The notes: a model not told the origin generated them from the letters alone. A stretch of 64,000 nt of DNA from Kitasatospora cinereorecta (GCF_024172095.1 NZ_JAMZDX010000002.1:1452702-1516701), one strand, 5' to 3'. Shown: positions 40,776-50,280, counted from the first letter of the stretch. Numbers and translations are program-made.

Positions 40776-41879
40776 CTACTTGAGCTGGTCGGCGGTGTAC
40801 TGCCCGCCGTCGACCAGCACCTTCTGGTAGTTCTCCTTGTCGACGCTGACCGGCTGAAGCAGGTAGGCCGGGACGACCTTGACCCCGTTGTTGTACTGCG
40901 AGGTGTCGTTGACCTCGGGCTTGCCGCCGGTGAGCAGGGCGTCGCCCATCTGCACCGCGACCTTTGCGAGTTCGCGGGTGTCCTTGTAGACGGTCTGGGT
41001 CTGCTCGCCCGCGATGACGGACTTCACCGAGGCGAGTTCGGCGTCCTGGCCGGTGACGATCGGCAGCGCCTTGCCCGAGCTGCCGTAGCCGACACCCTTG
41101 AGCGAGGACAGGATGCCGATCGAGATGCCGTCGTAGGGGGAGAGCACCGCGTCGACCCGGGCCGAGGTGTACGACTTGCTCAGCAGGTTGTCCATCCGGG
41201 ACTGGGCGACACCGCCGTCCCAGCGCAGGGTGGCGACCTGGTTGAAGCTGGTCTGCCCGCTCTGGACGACCAGCTTCTTGTCGTCGACGTACGGCTTGAG
41301 CACGCTCATCGCGCCCTGGAAGAAGAAGGTGGCGTTGTTGTCGTCCGGCGAGCCGGCGAACAGCTCCACGTTGAACGGGCCCTTGCCGTCCTTCAGGCCG
41401 AGCTTGTCGGCGATGTAGCTGCCCTGGAGCACGCCGACCTTGTAGTTGTCGAAGGTCGCGTAGTAGTCGACGTTCTTGGTGCCGCGGATCAGCCGGTCGT
41501 AGGAGATCACCGGGATGTGCGCGTCGGCGGCCTTCTGCAGGACGTCGGTGAGCGAGGAGCCGTCGATCGCGGCGACCACCAGCAGCTTGGCGCCCTTGGT
41601 GATCATGTTCTCGATCTGCGAGACCTGGTTCTCGACGACGTTGTCGCCGTACTGCAGGTCGGTCTTGTACCCCTTGGCCTGGAAGTCCTTGACCATGTTG
41701 TTGCCGTCGTTGATCCAGCGCTCCGACGACTTGGTGGGCATCGCGATGCCGACGAGGCCGCCCTTGGCGTTGCCGCCACCGCTGCTCGCGCCGTCACCCA
41801 CGCCGTTGGCGCTCTGGCCGCAGGCCGCCAGGGTCAACGTGAGGCCCGCAGCAGCGAGGCCGATCGAAACCTTCCGCAC
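40776..41879 (-). CDS. chvE: Sugar-binding lipoprotein (ChvE type)
   Basis: 367 aa. The signal sequence ends in the lipobox LAAC (about residue 20), giving a membrane-anchored lipoprotein. The mature part is a two-lobed Peripla_BP_4 domain with [42 protein letters not shown] and [28 protein letters not shown], as in ChvE and related arabinose/galactose/xylose binding proteins. First gene of the transporter operon, preceded by two LacI-type operators. Confidence 0.94.
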   Translation of the reverse strand: MRKVSIGLAAAGLTLTLAACGQSANGVGDGASSGGGNAKGGLVGIAMPTKSSERWINDGNNMVKDFQAKGYKTDLQYGDNVVENQVSQIENMITKGAKLLVVAAIDGSSLTDVLQKAADAHIPVISYDRLIRGTKNVDYYATFDNYKVGVLQGSYIADKLGLKDGKGPFNVELFAGSPDDNNATFFFQGAMSVLKPYVDDKKLVVQSGQTSFNQVATLRWDGGVAQSRMDNLLSKSYTSARVDAVLSPYDGISIGILSSLKGVGYGSSGKALPIVTGQDAELASVKSVIAGEQTQTVYKDTRELAKVAVQMGDALLTGGKPEVNDTSQYNNGVKVVPAYLLQPVSVDKENYQKVLVDGGQYTADQLK

Positions 41880-42065
41880 AATTCCTCCAGTGGTATGCCG
41901 CGATCGGCGCGACCTCGGCAGGGCCTCGGATCGGGTCGAGCGGGGGCGAGCGCGCGGCCCGCAGTGGGGTGGGCCCTCGGTGCGCTCGGTCGGTACGGCG
42001 GCCGGGGCGGCGGGCGGACCCGGAGGGGACCCGAACCGTGCCGCTCCGGCCTGGCGTTACCTGAG

Positions 42066-42079
42066 TGTTAACGCTCACA
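42066..42079. promoter_or_regulatory. LacI-type operator 1 before chvE
   Basis: TGTTAACGCTCACA-type half-palindrome, 187 nt before the chvE start. It matches the araB operator at most positions. Confidence 0.65.
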
Positions 42080-42163
42080 GAAATCGCGTCAAGTGCCCTG
42101 AGATCACCGTTGGGTCTCGCGCGGGCGCGGCTGGGGCGGGGTCGAACTCGGGCTTGACCTTCT

Positions 42164-42183
42164 GATTGTTAGCGTTAACAATC
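42164..42183. promoter_or_regulatory. LacI-type operator 2 before chvE
   Basis: GATTGTTAGCGTTAACAATC has perfect 8-nt arms (GATTGTTA / TAACAATC) around GCGT, and is near-identical in design to the araB operator. About 100 nt separate the two sites, which would suit repressor looping or two promoters. Confidence 0.8.
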
Positions 42184-42259
42184 GGCAGAACGTGAGGCGC
42201 CGCGTGCGCCGATCGGGCCCGGCCGGCGTCGTGCTGTCCGGGCGCCGGCGGCGATGGCC

Positions 42260-43909
42260 TCAAGCCGAGCCGGCCGCCACTCGGACGCCCAGCAGCCAGG
42301 CCGATCCGCCGAACACCAGGGGCGTGACGGCAGCGCCGATGAGTACGGCGGCCAGCGGATCCGGCCCGACGGCGGCCACCGCGCAGGCCGATGTGCCGGC
42401 TGCGCACGCGGCGGCAGCGGTCAGGCGGCCGAGCGCGGAGAGGATCCGGGGCATCCGGACCGGGATGCCCCTGTGCTTGAGACGGCTCAGCAGCAGCCCG
42501 GACGTCAGGGTGATTCCCGCGGCATTGCCGGCGGCCAGGCCCGATGCCCCGAAAGCCGGTACGGCGAGGATGCTGACGGCCACGGTGGCAGCGAGTCCTG
42601 CCGTCATCGCGGCCGTGGGGAACCATCCGCCCCGGTCCGTACCGGCGGCTGCTGTTCCCCCGCCGTCGTCGAGCACGCGGACGACGGGCCGGACGGAGAA
42701 GAACGGCCGGGCCACGGCGCCGACCAGGGCCTGGCCCAGCAGCCCGAGGCAGTAGACCCGCATGACGGTCGCGCAGGCCGCGGTGTCGGCGGCCGTGAAG
42801 GCGCCGCGCTGAAAGAGCAGGGTGACGACCTGTGGGGCACAGGCCACCAGGAAGGCGGTGGCGGCGAGTGCGATCGCGGCGACTATCCGGAGATCCTTCT
42901 CGGTCCGCTCCCGTGCGTGTTCGGTGTCGCCCTTCGCCATCGCCAGCGCCACCACGGGGAGGCTGACCGTACTGATCATCACCGCCAGCGCCATCGGCAT
43001 CTGGGCGACCTTCTCGGCGTAGTTCAGGTGCGAGATGGTGCCCGGGGCCAGGGATGACGCCAGGGCGCGCTCGATGTAGACCTGGCACTGGCGGGTCAGG
43101 GCGAACACCACGACCGGCAGCAGCACCTGAAGACCCAGGATGGTCACCGCAGCGGGTGTGCCGCCCGGACGCGGCAGCCCGAGGCTGCTCTTCAGCCGGC
43201 AGCAATGGCGACTGAAGGCGGGCAGGACGGCTGCGACCATCAGGACGCCGCCGACGGCGACCCCCAGCGCTGTGGCCCGGACGCCGAGGCTGTTGTGCCC
43301 CAGGGCCGTCACACCCACGATGCCGAGGTTGTAGGCGATGTAGACGGTGGCGGGGATGGTGAAGTGCTGGTGAGCGCGCAGCCCTGACGCGAGGTAGCCG
43401 CTGATGCCGAAGGTGACGACTGTCAGCGAGGTGAGCCGGGTGCAGGTGACGGCGAGCGCCGGGTCGGGCAGGCCGGGGGCGAGCAGGGCGACCAGATGGG
43501 GCGCACCCCACGCGGTGGCGGCGGACACGGCGGCGAGCATCAGGCACAGCCGTGGGAGGGTGGCGGCGACGAGCGTTCGGACCGGGTCGGAGGTCTCCAC
43601 TGCCGCGTCCCCGGCGGCCGAGGTCCGCCGTGCGGCGAGCGCGGCGCTGAAGGCGGGCATCATCAGCAGCGGCATGGCGCTGTCGATCAGGAGTGGAGCC
43701 GCCGTCTCCGGCACGCTCCAGGCCACCAGGAAGGCGTCGGTGCCCCGGCCCGCGCCGAAATAGCGAGCCAGCAGCAGGTCACGGACGAGTCCGAGCAGGG
43801 AGGCGGCCAGGCTGAGCGCGGCGGTGACTCCGAACGCACGGGCCAGGGGCCGGCCTTCTCGCGGCTCTGTGGGTGTCCGCTCGGGTGGCGGCGCAGTGGT
43901 CCCATGCAC
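42260..43909 (-). CDS. MurJ/MviN-like lipid flippase
   Basis: 549 aa from GTG 43909, with about 13-14 hydrophobic helices. MOP-superfamily hallmarks are SLLGLVRDLLLARYFGAGRGTDAF, IERALASSLAPGTISHLNYAEKV and LFQRGAFTAADT. It is 20 nt after the GNAT gene and belongs to an envelope polysaccharide operon, so it may flip a lipid-linked sugar other than lipid II (inference). The open frame upstream of 43909 overlaps the GNAT gene and is not used. Confidence 0.88.
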   Translation of the reverse strand: MHGTTAPPPERTPTEPREGRPLARAFGVTAALSLAASLLGLVRDLLLARYFGAGRGTDAFLVAWSVPETAAPLLIDSAMPLLMMPAFSAALAARRTSAAGDAAVETSDPVRTLVAATLPRLCLMLAAVSAATAWGAPHLVALLAPGLPDPALAVTCTRLTSLTVVTFGISGYLASGLRAHQHFTIPATVYIAYNLGIVGVTALGHNSLGVRATALGVAVGGVLMVAAVLPAFSRHCCRLKSSLGLPRPGGTPAAVTILGLQVLLPVVVFALTRQCQVYIERALASSLAPGTISHLNYAEKVAQMPMALAVMISTVSLPVVALAMAKGDTEHARERTEKDLRIVAAIALAATAFLVACAPQVVTLLFQRGAFTAADTAACATVMRVYCLGLLGQALVGAVARPFFSVRPVVRVLDDGGGTAAAGTDRGGWFPTAAMTAGLAATVAVSILAVPAFGASGLAAGNAAGITLTSGLLLSRLKHRGIPVRMPRILSALGRLTAAAACAAGTSACAVAAVGPDPLAAVLIGAAVTPLVFGGSAWLLGVRVAAGSA

Positions 43910-43929
43910 CTCGGCTGAACCTCCGGACC

Positions 43930-45177
43930 TCAGCGTGGTGTGCGGAGGGCGCGCACCCGGTTGCGGACCTCGGCCAGCCACGGCAGGCGGGCGCGGGCGT
44001 GCCGGACTGCGGCGCCCCGCAGGTGGACGGCGCTGCCATACACCGCGACGGCGAGTCGGCCGCCGATGAACAGGCGTTCGTTCTGGGCCTGTTCGGGACG
44101 CCACCGCTGCTTGTACGCCTCCGTGCCGCGCAGCAGGTTGACCTCGCTCCGGTCGGTGCTTACGGCATACGAGAGACACCCGGAGAGGAGCATGCCGGAG
44201 ATGTCCAGGCGGTCACGTACCTTCGGATGCACGCCGTACAGGTAAAGGCCCGTGAAGTCCGGCCCGAGGACCGTGAGATGGCAGGCGATCAGCTCACCGT
44301 CCAGCCAGTACCGGTGGAGTGCGGCTCGGTCGGCCGCCGCCATGGCCGTGATCGCGCGGGTCAGGTGCGCGGCGAACCGCTCGCGCAGGTGCTCGGGAGT
44401 CACTCCGCGTCCACGCCACTGGAGTTCGTGCAGGCGCAACAGATCGGCGACGGCAGCCGGGACCTCGTCCGGAGGGGTCTGCCGCGCGGTGACTCCCACC
44501 GCGGCGAGCCTGCGGAGCTTGGCCCGGGAGCGCTTGGCGGAGTGGGCGGGCAGGCGGGCCAGGAGTTCCTCCACCGGGACGCCGGGCAGGGACTGGCAGA
44601 GCGAGTCGGGCAGACGGCGCGACGCGCCCTGCCAATGGGGCAGCAGCCGGTGAGCGGCCGCGGTGGGGCGGACCTCGCGCAGGTCGAGCAGGGACCACGG
44701 CCGGTTGAGGGGCAGCACGCGGGCGAGTACCGCCGCGGCCTCGGCCGCATGGTCGTCGTCCAGGAGGACGTCACCGAAATCGCTGAGGCCGGCGCCGATC
44801 GGCACCAGCCTGGGCAGGGGGAACAGCCGGAGCATCAGTGGCGCGGCGGCGACCAGCTTTCCCTGCCTGCGCACCAGCACCAGGCGCAGCCGTCCGGGCC
44901 GACCGTAGGAGCGCCACCAGGAATCCAGCCAGGCGTGACACTGGAACGGGGTGGCCGCTGAGCAGCGGTCCACCAGGTCGTCCCACTCCGCGGCGAGGTC
45001 GGCGAAGTCCTGGTGGTGGCGATGCTCCGACACCGACCAGTCGGGTCCGACGGCCGATGAGTTGAACGGACGCGCCCCGTACGCGGTCGCCGGAGTGCTC
45101 GGACTCCGCTGCGACCGGGCCGCGGGCGTTCGGTGCGGATGGTTCGGCAGAGCAGGCGGTGAAGTCGGCCGCGTCAC
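43930..45177 (-). CDS. GNAT acyltransferase, CelD/BcsL-like (FemAB fold)
   Basis: 415 aa. The Acetyltransf_6 domain spans about residues 50-370 with TPFQCHAWLDSWWRSYG, KRSRAKLRRLAAVG, LHELQWRGRG, and RYWLDGELIACHLTVLGPDF; such proteins transfer acyl or aminoacyl groups to polysaccharide or wall precursors. GTG 45177 overlaps the deacetylase stop (GTGA). The flippase follows. The acceptor is unknown. Confidence 0.87.
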   Translation of the reverse strand: MTRPTSPPALPNHPHRTPAARSQRSPSTPATAYGARPFNSSAVGPDWSVSEHRHHQDFADLAAEWDDLVDRCSAATPFQCHAWLDSWWRSYGRPGRLRLVLVRRQGKLVAAAPLMLRLFPLPRLVPIGAGLSDFGDVLLDDDHAAEAAAVLARVLPLNRPWSLLDLREVRPTAAAHRLLPHWQGASRRLPDSLCQSLPGVPVEELLARLPAHSAKRSRAKLRRLAAVGVTARQTPPDEVPAAVADLLRLHELQWRGRGVTPEHLRERFAAHLTRAITAMAAADRAALHRYWLDGELIACHLTVLGPDFTGLYLYGVHPKVRDRLDISGMLLSGCLSYAVSTDRSEVNLLRGTEAYKQRWRPEQAQNERLFIGGRLAVAVYGSAVHLRGAAVRHARARLPWLAEVRNRVRALRTPR

Positions 45178-46049
45178 GGAGATTTCCCATCAGTCGGATC
45201 ACTCGGGGACATGGCCGCCCCCGCGGTCGGGTTACCACGGCCGGCGACGACCGCAGGGGCACCGGGTCGGTCGGCATCGCCGGAGCGGTTCAACACCGCC
45301 GTGCGAAGCCCGCGCATCAGGTGGCGGGCACGCTTCGCCTTCAGCCGCCACGCTCCGTCGTGATCTCCGACGTAGCACCGGGGCAGTGCCCATCGCCCGG
45401 TGAGCGCGGAGTGATCGATGGCGCACGCGTGCTGGTAGCCGGCGTCCCGTACGGCCGAGACTGCCGCCTGATCGACCGCGCCGTACGGGTAGCAGAACCC
45501 TCGCACCGGTCGGCCCGTGAGCCCTTCGAGGATCTCCCGGCTGGTGGCACTCTCCGCCGCCAGATCGGCGGCGGGCAGACCCGTCAGCCGCACGTGCATG
45601 AGCCCGTGCGAGCCGATCTCCACTCCCGCGTCGGCGAGTTCCCTGACCTGCTCGGCGGTGAGCAGGTCCTTGCGGGGCGCGCCGGCGTCCCACGCGTTGT
45701 AGCCGCCGAGCCGTCCGGCGAGCAGATAGACCGTGGCGCCGAAGCCATGTTCGGCGAGGACGGGCATGACCTGGGTGGCGAAGTCGGCGTAGCCGTCGTC
45801 GAAGGTGAGCCCCACCAAGGAGGCCGCCTTCCCCCGGGCCTGCGCGTCCAGGAGCTCCTCGACGCCGACACCGCGCAGCCCGCTCTCGGCCAGCCAGTTC
45901 ATCTGCTCGGCGAAGCGATGGGGCATGACGGTCAGCAGATTCGGATCCTGCTCGTAGACGTCCACGGAGTGGTACATCAACACCCACGGTGCCTGCAACG
46001 GACTCACCGGTGGCGCATGGACCTCTCCACCGAGCGGTGCAACGACCAT
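45174..46049 (-). CDS. Polysaccharide deacetylase family protein
   Basis: 291 aa. The NodB fold is visible: VLMYHSVDVYEQDPN, the metal and catalytic DD of LVGLTFDDGYADF, the SHGLMHVRL metal His pair, and GFCYPYGAVDQAAV. No signal peptide is evident, so it may act on a cytoplasmic or membrane-linked sugar. An ATG at 46058 overlaps AAAGGAG, so the second ATG at 46049, 9 nt after it, is preferred. First gene of a three-gene coupled operon with the GNAT and flippase genes. Confidence 0.87.
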   Translation of the reverse strand: MVVAPLGGEVHAPPVSPLQAPWVLMYHSVDVYEQDPNLLTVMPHRFAEQMNWLAESGLRGVGVEELLDAQARGKAASLVGLTFDDGYADFATQVMPVLAEHGFGATVYLLAGRLGGYNAWDAGAPRKDLLTAEQVRELADAGVEIGSHGLMHVRLTGLPAADLAAESATSREILEGLTGRPVRGFCYPYGAVDQAAVSAVRDAGYQHACAIDHSALTGRWALPRCYVGDHDGAWRLKAKRARHLMRGLRTAVLNRSGDADRPGAPAVVAGRGNPTAGAAMSPSDPTDGKSP

Positions 46050-46380
46050 CGAGGTCATCTCCTTTCCCGGCACAACGACGCACGATGCTGATCCGGCACG
46101 ACGGCCGGCAGCCAATGATGACGACCAGTCAGGCGACACTGCTGCCAACGTAGCGTGGGGCAGGCGGTGGCCCGTACCCGCGGATGCCGGGCTCACTCGC
46201 CCGGCGGAGACATTCGCCCGTCCGGGCGATGGCCGCGGTCGCCGCCTGGACGGCGCTACGTCGCGATCGGGCCTGAGTTCGTCGTCAGTGGCCGTCGGCC
46301 GTCGTCCGGGTGGCGCTCGCCTTCATGCCCGGAGGACCGGGGGCGACCAAGCGTCCGGCCGGCCGCCGGTCGAACGGCTG

Positions 46381-46738
46381 AAGGCGGGGGAACGACCGCC
46401 GCAGTTCGTCGTCCTCTGCTGGGACGGCGTGGTGGAGGACCCCCGCAGCACCAGGTCGGCACGGCCAGCATCGCCTTCCCGACCGGCGGTCAGGTCAGGG
46501 CGACCCTGGCGCAGATCGGCCAGGCCTGGCTGGACGGCGACGAGATCGCGACCGGCTTCAACGGCCAGTTCTGCGGCCCCAAGGGCGCGCCGGACCGGAG
46601 CACCGAGGACTGGCGAACGAGATCGACCAGGCATACTCGCCCGTCCGGTTCTGGAAGACCGACACCGGCTTCGCCGACCACCCCCGCTGCCCTACGACTA
46701 CCGCAGCGGCCAGGGCGTCGAGCCGGCGGCCCCGGGAC
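46381..46738 (+). pseudogene. Decayed polysaccharide deacetylase-like secreted protein
   Basis: Pieces of one protein appear in three plus-strand frames: PPQFVVLCWDGVVED (about 46393-46440), then PPQHQVGTASIAFPTGGQ through DEIATGFNGQFCGPKGAP...TEDW (46438-46612), NEIDQAYSPVRFWKTDTGFAD (about 46617-46680), and LPYDYRSGQGVEPAAPG (about 46685-46737). They are colinear with a streptomycete secreted deacetylase-like family (…VVVSWDGAGED…FNGHFCGPNG…) as I recall it. A stretch between the first two pieces is deleted, two frameshifts follow, and the 3' part is cut off at the junction with the methyltransferase fragment. Confidence 0.65.
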
Positions 46739-47278
46739 CGGAGGGCGGTCGGCGAGGAGCCCGGCCGCCTCGGTGGCGGACGGGAGGAACGCGCGTGAGA
46801 TCAGATCCTCGTACGGCTCGCGCGTGGGTTCGGTCAGCAGCGGCCAGCCGCCGGGCGCTGCCAGGGCGGCGAGCCGGCGGGCCGTGGCGCCGGGATACCG
46901 GGCGCCGGCCAGCACCCCGGTGGAGACGACGATGTCGAAGGAGCGCGCTCGCAGAGGGTGCGGGCCGGGTTCCGCGTGCATGTCGAAGCACGCCAACCGA
47001 ACCCGGGCATGGCGGGCCAGCCGGGCGGGTGCCGCACCGAGCAGGAGTTCCGAGGGATCGGTGCACAGATAGTCGACCGCCGGGCCGGGTGAGCCCTCGG
47101 CCGCGAGCGCTCCCGCGGCGGCGGCGGTGCCCCCGGTGGCGGCGCCGAGCTCCAGCACCTGCAGGGAGCGGGAACCGCAGCCGGTCTCCCGCTGGCCGTG
47201 GCGCGCCCGGTACCTGGGTCGCCGCAGTCCCGAGACATGGGGCGAATCCCACAGCTGGGCCATGACCGATTCGGGCAT
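46739..47278 (-). pseudogene. Truncated SAM-dependent methyltransferase
   Basis: From ATG 47278 about 180 residues read as a class I methyltransferase of the type seen in PKS/NRPS C-methylation domains: LQVLELGAATGGTAAAA (SAM motif I), YLCTDPSELLL, FDMHAEPG, ARSFDIVVSTGVLAGARY and LAAPGGWPLLTEPTREPYEDL. After about 46740 the frame runs into the antisense of the deacetylase remnant, so the 3' part is lost. It starts 3 nt after the SMP-30 stop, as if it had been the third gene of that operon. Confidence 0.65.
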
Positions 47279-47281
47279 GGC

Positions 47282-48211
47282 TCAGGGGCGGCCCAGTCGT
47301 ACCCTATGGGTTCCCGTCACGGACATGACCAGTGAGTACACCGAGGTCGTTGCAGTGATGAAGAGCCGGTTGTTCTTCGGCCCGCCGAAGGTGAGGTTGG
47401 AGACCGGCTCGGGGACGAGAAGGCGCCCGATGAGCGTGCCGTCCGGGTCGTAGCAGTGCACGCCGTCGCCAAGGGCAGCCGCCCACAGGCGGCCGTCGCA
47501 GTCGAAGCGGATGTTGTCGAATCCGCTGTGCGGGGCCTCGGCGAAGACTTTGCCGTCCGACAGCGTGTCGTCCTCCAGGACGTCGAAGACGAGGATCTGC
47601 CGGGCCCGGCTGTCCGACACGTAGAGCTGCGCCTCGTCGAGCGAGAAGACCAGCCCGTTCGGTCCGGCGAAGCCGTCCGCGACCAGCCGGACCTCGCCGC
47701 TGTTCGGGTCGATCCGGTAGACGTTGCACGCACCGATCTCGCTCTCGGCGCGGTGGCCCTCGTAGTCGCTGATGAGGCCGAAGTCCGGGTCGGAGAACCA
47801 GACCGAGCCGTCGGAGCGGACCACCGCGTCATTGGGCGAGTTGAGCCGGCGGCCCCCGTGGTGGGCGGCGAGGACAGTGATCGTGCCGTCGTGTTCGGTA
47901 CGGGCCACCCGGCGGTTGCCCTGCTCGCAGGTGATCAGGCGGCCTTCGCCGTCCAGCGTGTTCCCGTTGCTGTGTCCGGCGGGTGAGCGCAGGACGCTCA
48001 CCGCGCCGGTGGCCTCGTCCCAGCGCAGTATGCGGTCGTTGGGGATGTCGCTCCAGACCAGTTGGCGCCAGGCCGGGAGGTAGAGCGGCCCCTCCGCCCA
48101 GCGGCAGTCGCCGTACAACTGCTCCAACCGCATGTCGCCGAAGGTGCACCGGCCGGTGCGGAAGCGCTCGTCCAGGATCTCGTACAGGCCGTGCTCGATG
48201 GTGCTGGACAT
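47282..48211 (-). CDS. SMP-30/gluconolactonase family protein
   Basis: 309 aa six-bladed propeller. AEGPLYLPAWRQLVWSDIPNDRI carries the metal-binding Glu; GNTLDGEGRLITCEQ, RRLNSPNDAVV (Asn), and PNGLVFSLDEAQLYVSDSRA (Asp) complete the site. It probably hydrolyses a sugar lactone. It starts 7 nt after the esterase stop in the same operon; AGGTGA precedes ATG 48211. Confidence 0.92.
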   Translation of the reverse strand: MSSTIEHGLYEILDERFRTGRCTFGDMRLEQLYGDCRWAEGPLYLPAWRQLVWSDIPNDRILRWDEATGAVSVLRSPAGHSNGNTLDGEGRLITCEQGNRRVARTEHDGTITVLAAHHGGRRLNSPNDAVVRSDGSVWFSDPDFGLISDYEGHRAESEIGACNVYRIDPNSGEVRLVADGFAGPNGLVFSLDEAQLYVSDSRARQILVFDVLEDDTLSDGKVFAEAPHSGFDNIRFDCDGRLWAAALGDGVHCYDPDGTLIGRLLVPEPVSNLTFGGPKNNRLFITATTSVYSLVMSVTGTHRVRLGRP

Positions 48212-48218
48212 GGTTCAC

Positions 48219-49394
48219 CTAGTTCCGTGTCTGAGGGTGCGGAGCGTGGGAGACGACCCAGGTGGTGAACGACTCGGCCGCGTCGACGACGGCTTCGAAG
48301 CGGGGGGAGGAGTGAAGGTCGAAGGCGTGCTGGGCGCCGTGGAGTTCGGCGTAGACCACGGGATTGGCAGAGGCGCGGCGCAGGGCGTCGGCGAAGACCC
48401 TGGCGCCCTCGATCGGGACCATCGTGTCGTTGTCACCGTGGGCGATGAAGAACGGCGGGGCGTCGGCGGAGACATGGGCGAGCGGTGAGGAGTGCGCACC
48501 CTGCCCGTAGTAGTTCCCGAAGTAGCCGTTGAGGGCGATGACGGCGGTGACGGAGGTGTCGGCGTTCTCGAAACCGGGTTGGAAGGCGGGGTCGCCGGGG
48601 GTCAGGGCCGCCAGCGCGGCCATGTGTCCGCCGGCCGAACTGCCCGACACGACGAGGACGGCGGGATCGCCGCCGTACTCGCCGCTGTGCGCGCGTACCC
48701 AGGCGATGACCCGCTTGAGGTCGATCAGGTGCTCGGGGTGCTTGACGCCGGGCCGCAGGCGGTAGTTGGCGCTGACACACACCCACCCGTGGGAGGCGAA
48801 GCGGTACAGCAGGGGTAGGGACTGGCTGTTCTTTCTGCCGTGGTGGTAGCCCCCGCCGTGCAGGTGGATCAGTACGGGTGCGCCTGTCGGGCGCGTGCGG
48901 TGGTGGTAGACGTCGAGCAGGTTCCTCCGGCCGGCGGGGCCGTAGCTGATGTTCGGCACCCGGACGACAGCGCGGCGGCGGCCCCTGGCGAACGGGGCGG
49001 CCAGGATGCGGGCCCAGGGACGTGGCCGGCGCGGCCGCGCGTCCGGTGCGGGGGTGGTCGGGGCGGGCCGGTGCGTGTCCAGAGCCTCGGCCAGGGCGAG
49101 GTCGAGTGCGTTGCGCGCCCGAAGCCCGCGGGCGGCGACCAGCGCGAGGCCGCCGGCGGTCAGCGCCGCCAGTCCCGTCGCCACGCCGCCCCCCGGGGAG
49201 GCGAGGTCGCCCTCCGTGAGGGCCAGCAGGGTGGACAGCAGCAGCCAGGCCAGCGCGGCGAACGGCACCTCGTTGACGGGCGCGGCGAACCAGAAGGACA
49301 GCTGGGCGAGGGGCTCCGGTCTGCGGGCCGGGACCAGTGCGCTCAGCGTGCAGAGCGCGAGGAGCAGGACGGACACCAGGTAGCCGAACGGCAC
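48219..49394 (-). CDS. Membrane-anchored alpha/beta hydrolase (esterase)
   Basis: 391 aa from GTG 49394 (GGAGG upstream). Three N-terminal membrane segments (about 1-20, 40-62, 70-92) precede a hormone-sensitive-lipase/BD-FAE type hydrolase: oxyanion motif LIHLHGGGYHHG, nucleophile GSSAGGHMAAL, Asp in AHGDNDTMVP, and His in GAQHAFDLH. It is divergent from a TetR gene and heads the operon with SMP-30. Confidence 0.92.
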   Translation of the reverse strand: MPFGYLVSVLLLALCTLSALVPARRPEPLAQLSFWFAAPVNEVPFAALAWLLLSTLLALTEGDLASPGGGVATGLAALTAGGLALVAARGLRARNALDLALAEALDTHRPAPTTPAPDARPRRPRPWARILAAPFARGRRRAVVRVPNISYGPAGRRNLLDVYHHRTRPTGAPVLIHLHGGGYHHGRKNSQSLPLLYRFASHGWVCVSANYRLRPGVKHPEHLIDLKRVIAWVRAHSGEYGGDPAVLVVSGSSAGGHMAALAALTPGDPAFQPGFENADTSVTAVIALNGYFGNYYGQGAHSSPLAHVSADAPPFFIAHGDNDTMVPIEGARVFADALRRASANPVVYAELHGAQHAFDLHSSPRFEAVVDAAESFTTWVVSHAPHPQTRN

Positions 49395-49450
49395 GGGGAC
49401 CGCCTCCAGTTCACATCCGAGAGTTCGGGCGTCAGAGAATCACCACACTT

Positions 49451-49460
49451 GTGGTACCAC
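49451..49460. promoter_or_regulatory. Palindromic operator in TetR-esterase gap
   Basis: GTGGTACCAC is a perfect 10-bp palindrome, and an overlapping ACTAC-x4-GTAGT repeat (49459-49472) follows. Both lie within 30 nt of the TetR start in the 86-nt divergent gap, a typical TetR operator position. Confidence 0.6.
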
Positions 49461-49480
49461 TACTGGGGTAGTCTGGGCAA

Positions 49481-50044
49481 GTGAACAGAGAACGCCGAGA
49501 TCACCTCCGGGATGCCGCGATCGACGTCCTGGCGCAGTCCGGCGGGCGGGGGCTGACCCACCGGGCCGTCGACGCCTCCGCGGGAATGCCGCCGGGCACC
49601 GCCAAGAACTACTTCCCGACCAGGGATGCCCTGCTGCAGGCCGCGGCCGACCGCTGCCAGGAGCTGTACGAGCAGATCCCCAGGCCGGTGCCCGCCGACC
49701 GGGAGCACCTCGTCCTGATGCTGGCCACTCTCCTGCGGAACGCCGCCGGCCCGGGCAGGTCCCGGCTGCTCGCGTACCTGGAACTCCAATGCGAGGCCGC
49801 GCGCCGGCCCTCGCTCGCCACCGTCCTCGACACCATCGCCGCGGCTGACTTCGCCCACTTCGAGGAGGCTCAGCGCGCCGCCGGGCTGCCCGTCACCGCG
49901 CACCGCGCAGCCACCGTCACTCTGGCCGTGCACGCCGCCTTTCCGAGCCTGCTGGCCGGCGGCCGGCGCACGCTGGCTGCCACCGGCCTGGACGACCACG
50001 AGGGGTTCGTCCGCAATCTCCTGCACTCGGTCTACGGCCCGTAG
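49481..50044 (+). CDS. TetR family regulator
   Basis: 187 aa from GTG 49481. HTH: RDHLRDAAIDVLAQSGGRGLT then HRAVDASAGMPPGTAKNYFPTRDAL. The C-terminal domain is the TetR_C_6-like type. It is divergent from the esterase-SMP-30 operon and likely represses it. Confidence 0.9.
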   Translation: MNRERRDHLRDAAIDVLAQSGGRGLTHRAVDASAGMPPGTAKNYFPTRDALLQAAADRCQELYEQIPRPVPADREHLVLMLATLLRNAAGPGRSRLLAYLELQCEAARRPSLATVLDTIAAADFAHFEEAQRAAGLPVTAHRAATVTLAVHAAFPSLLAGGRRTLAATGLDDHEGFVRNLLHSVYGP

Positions 50045-50280
50045 GCCCCGTCGTCGCCGCCATCACCGCCACCGCCATGCCCTGCGCCGACAGCAGCGTC
50101 ATCCCGGCCCGTCGCCAGGCCGCCGCCGACGCGGTGCCCCTGCGGACAGTCCGCAAGGGCGGCCTGCCTCGTCGTCATGGATCTCCCGCACCCGCACGCG
50201 TTCGGCCACGTGATCATCCTGACCGCCCGATGCCGTCCGGCCCGGCGGCCGGACGGCACGTCACAACGGGGCGAACGTCG

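Noticed and set aside
39522..42071. Long plus-strand open frame (849 codons) opposite the transporter genes
   Set aside because: It is the antisense shadow of mmsA and chvE, which have clear motifs on the other strand; the frame is long only because of GC content.
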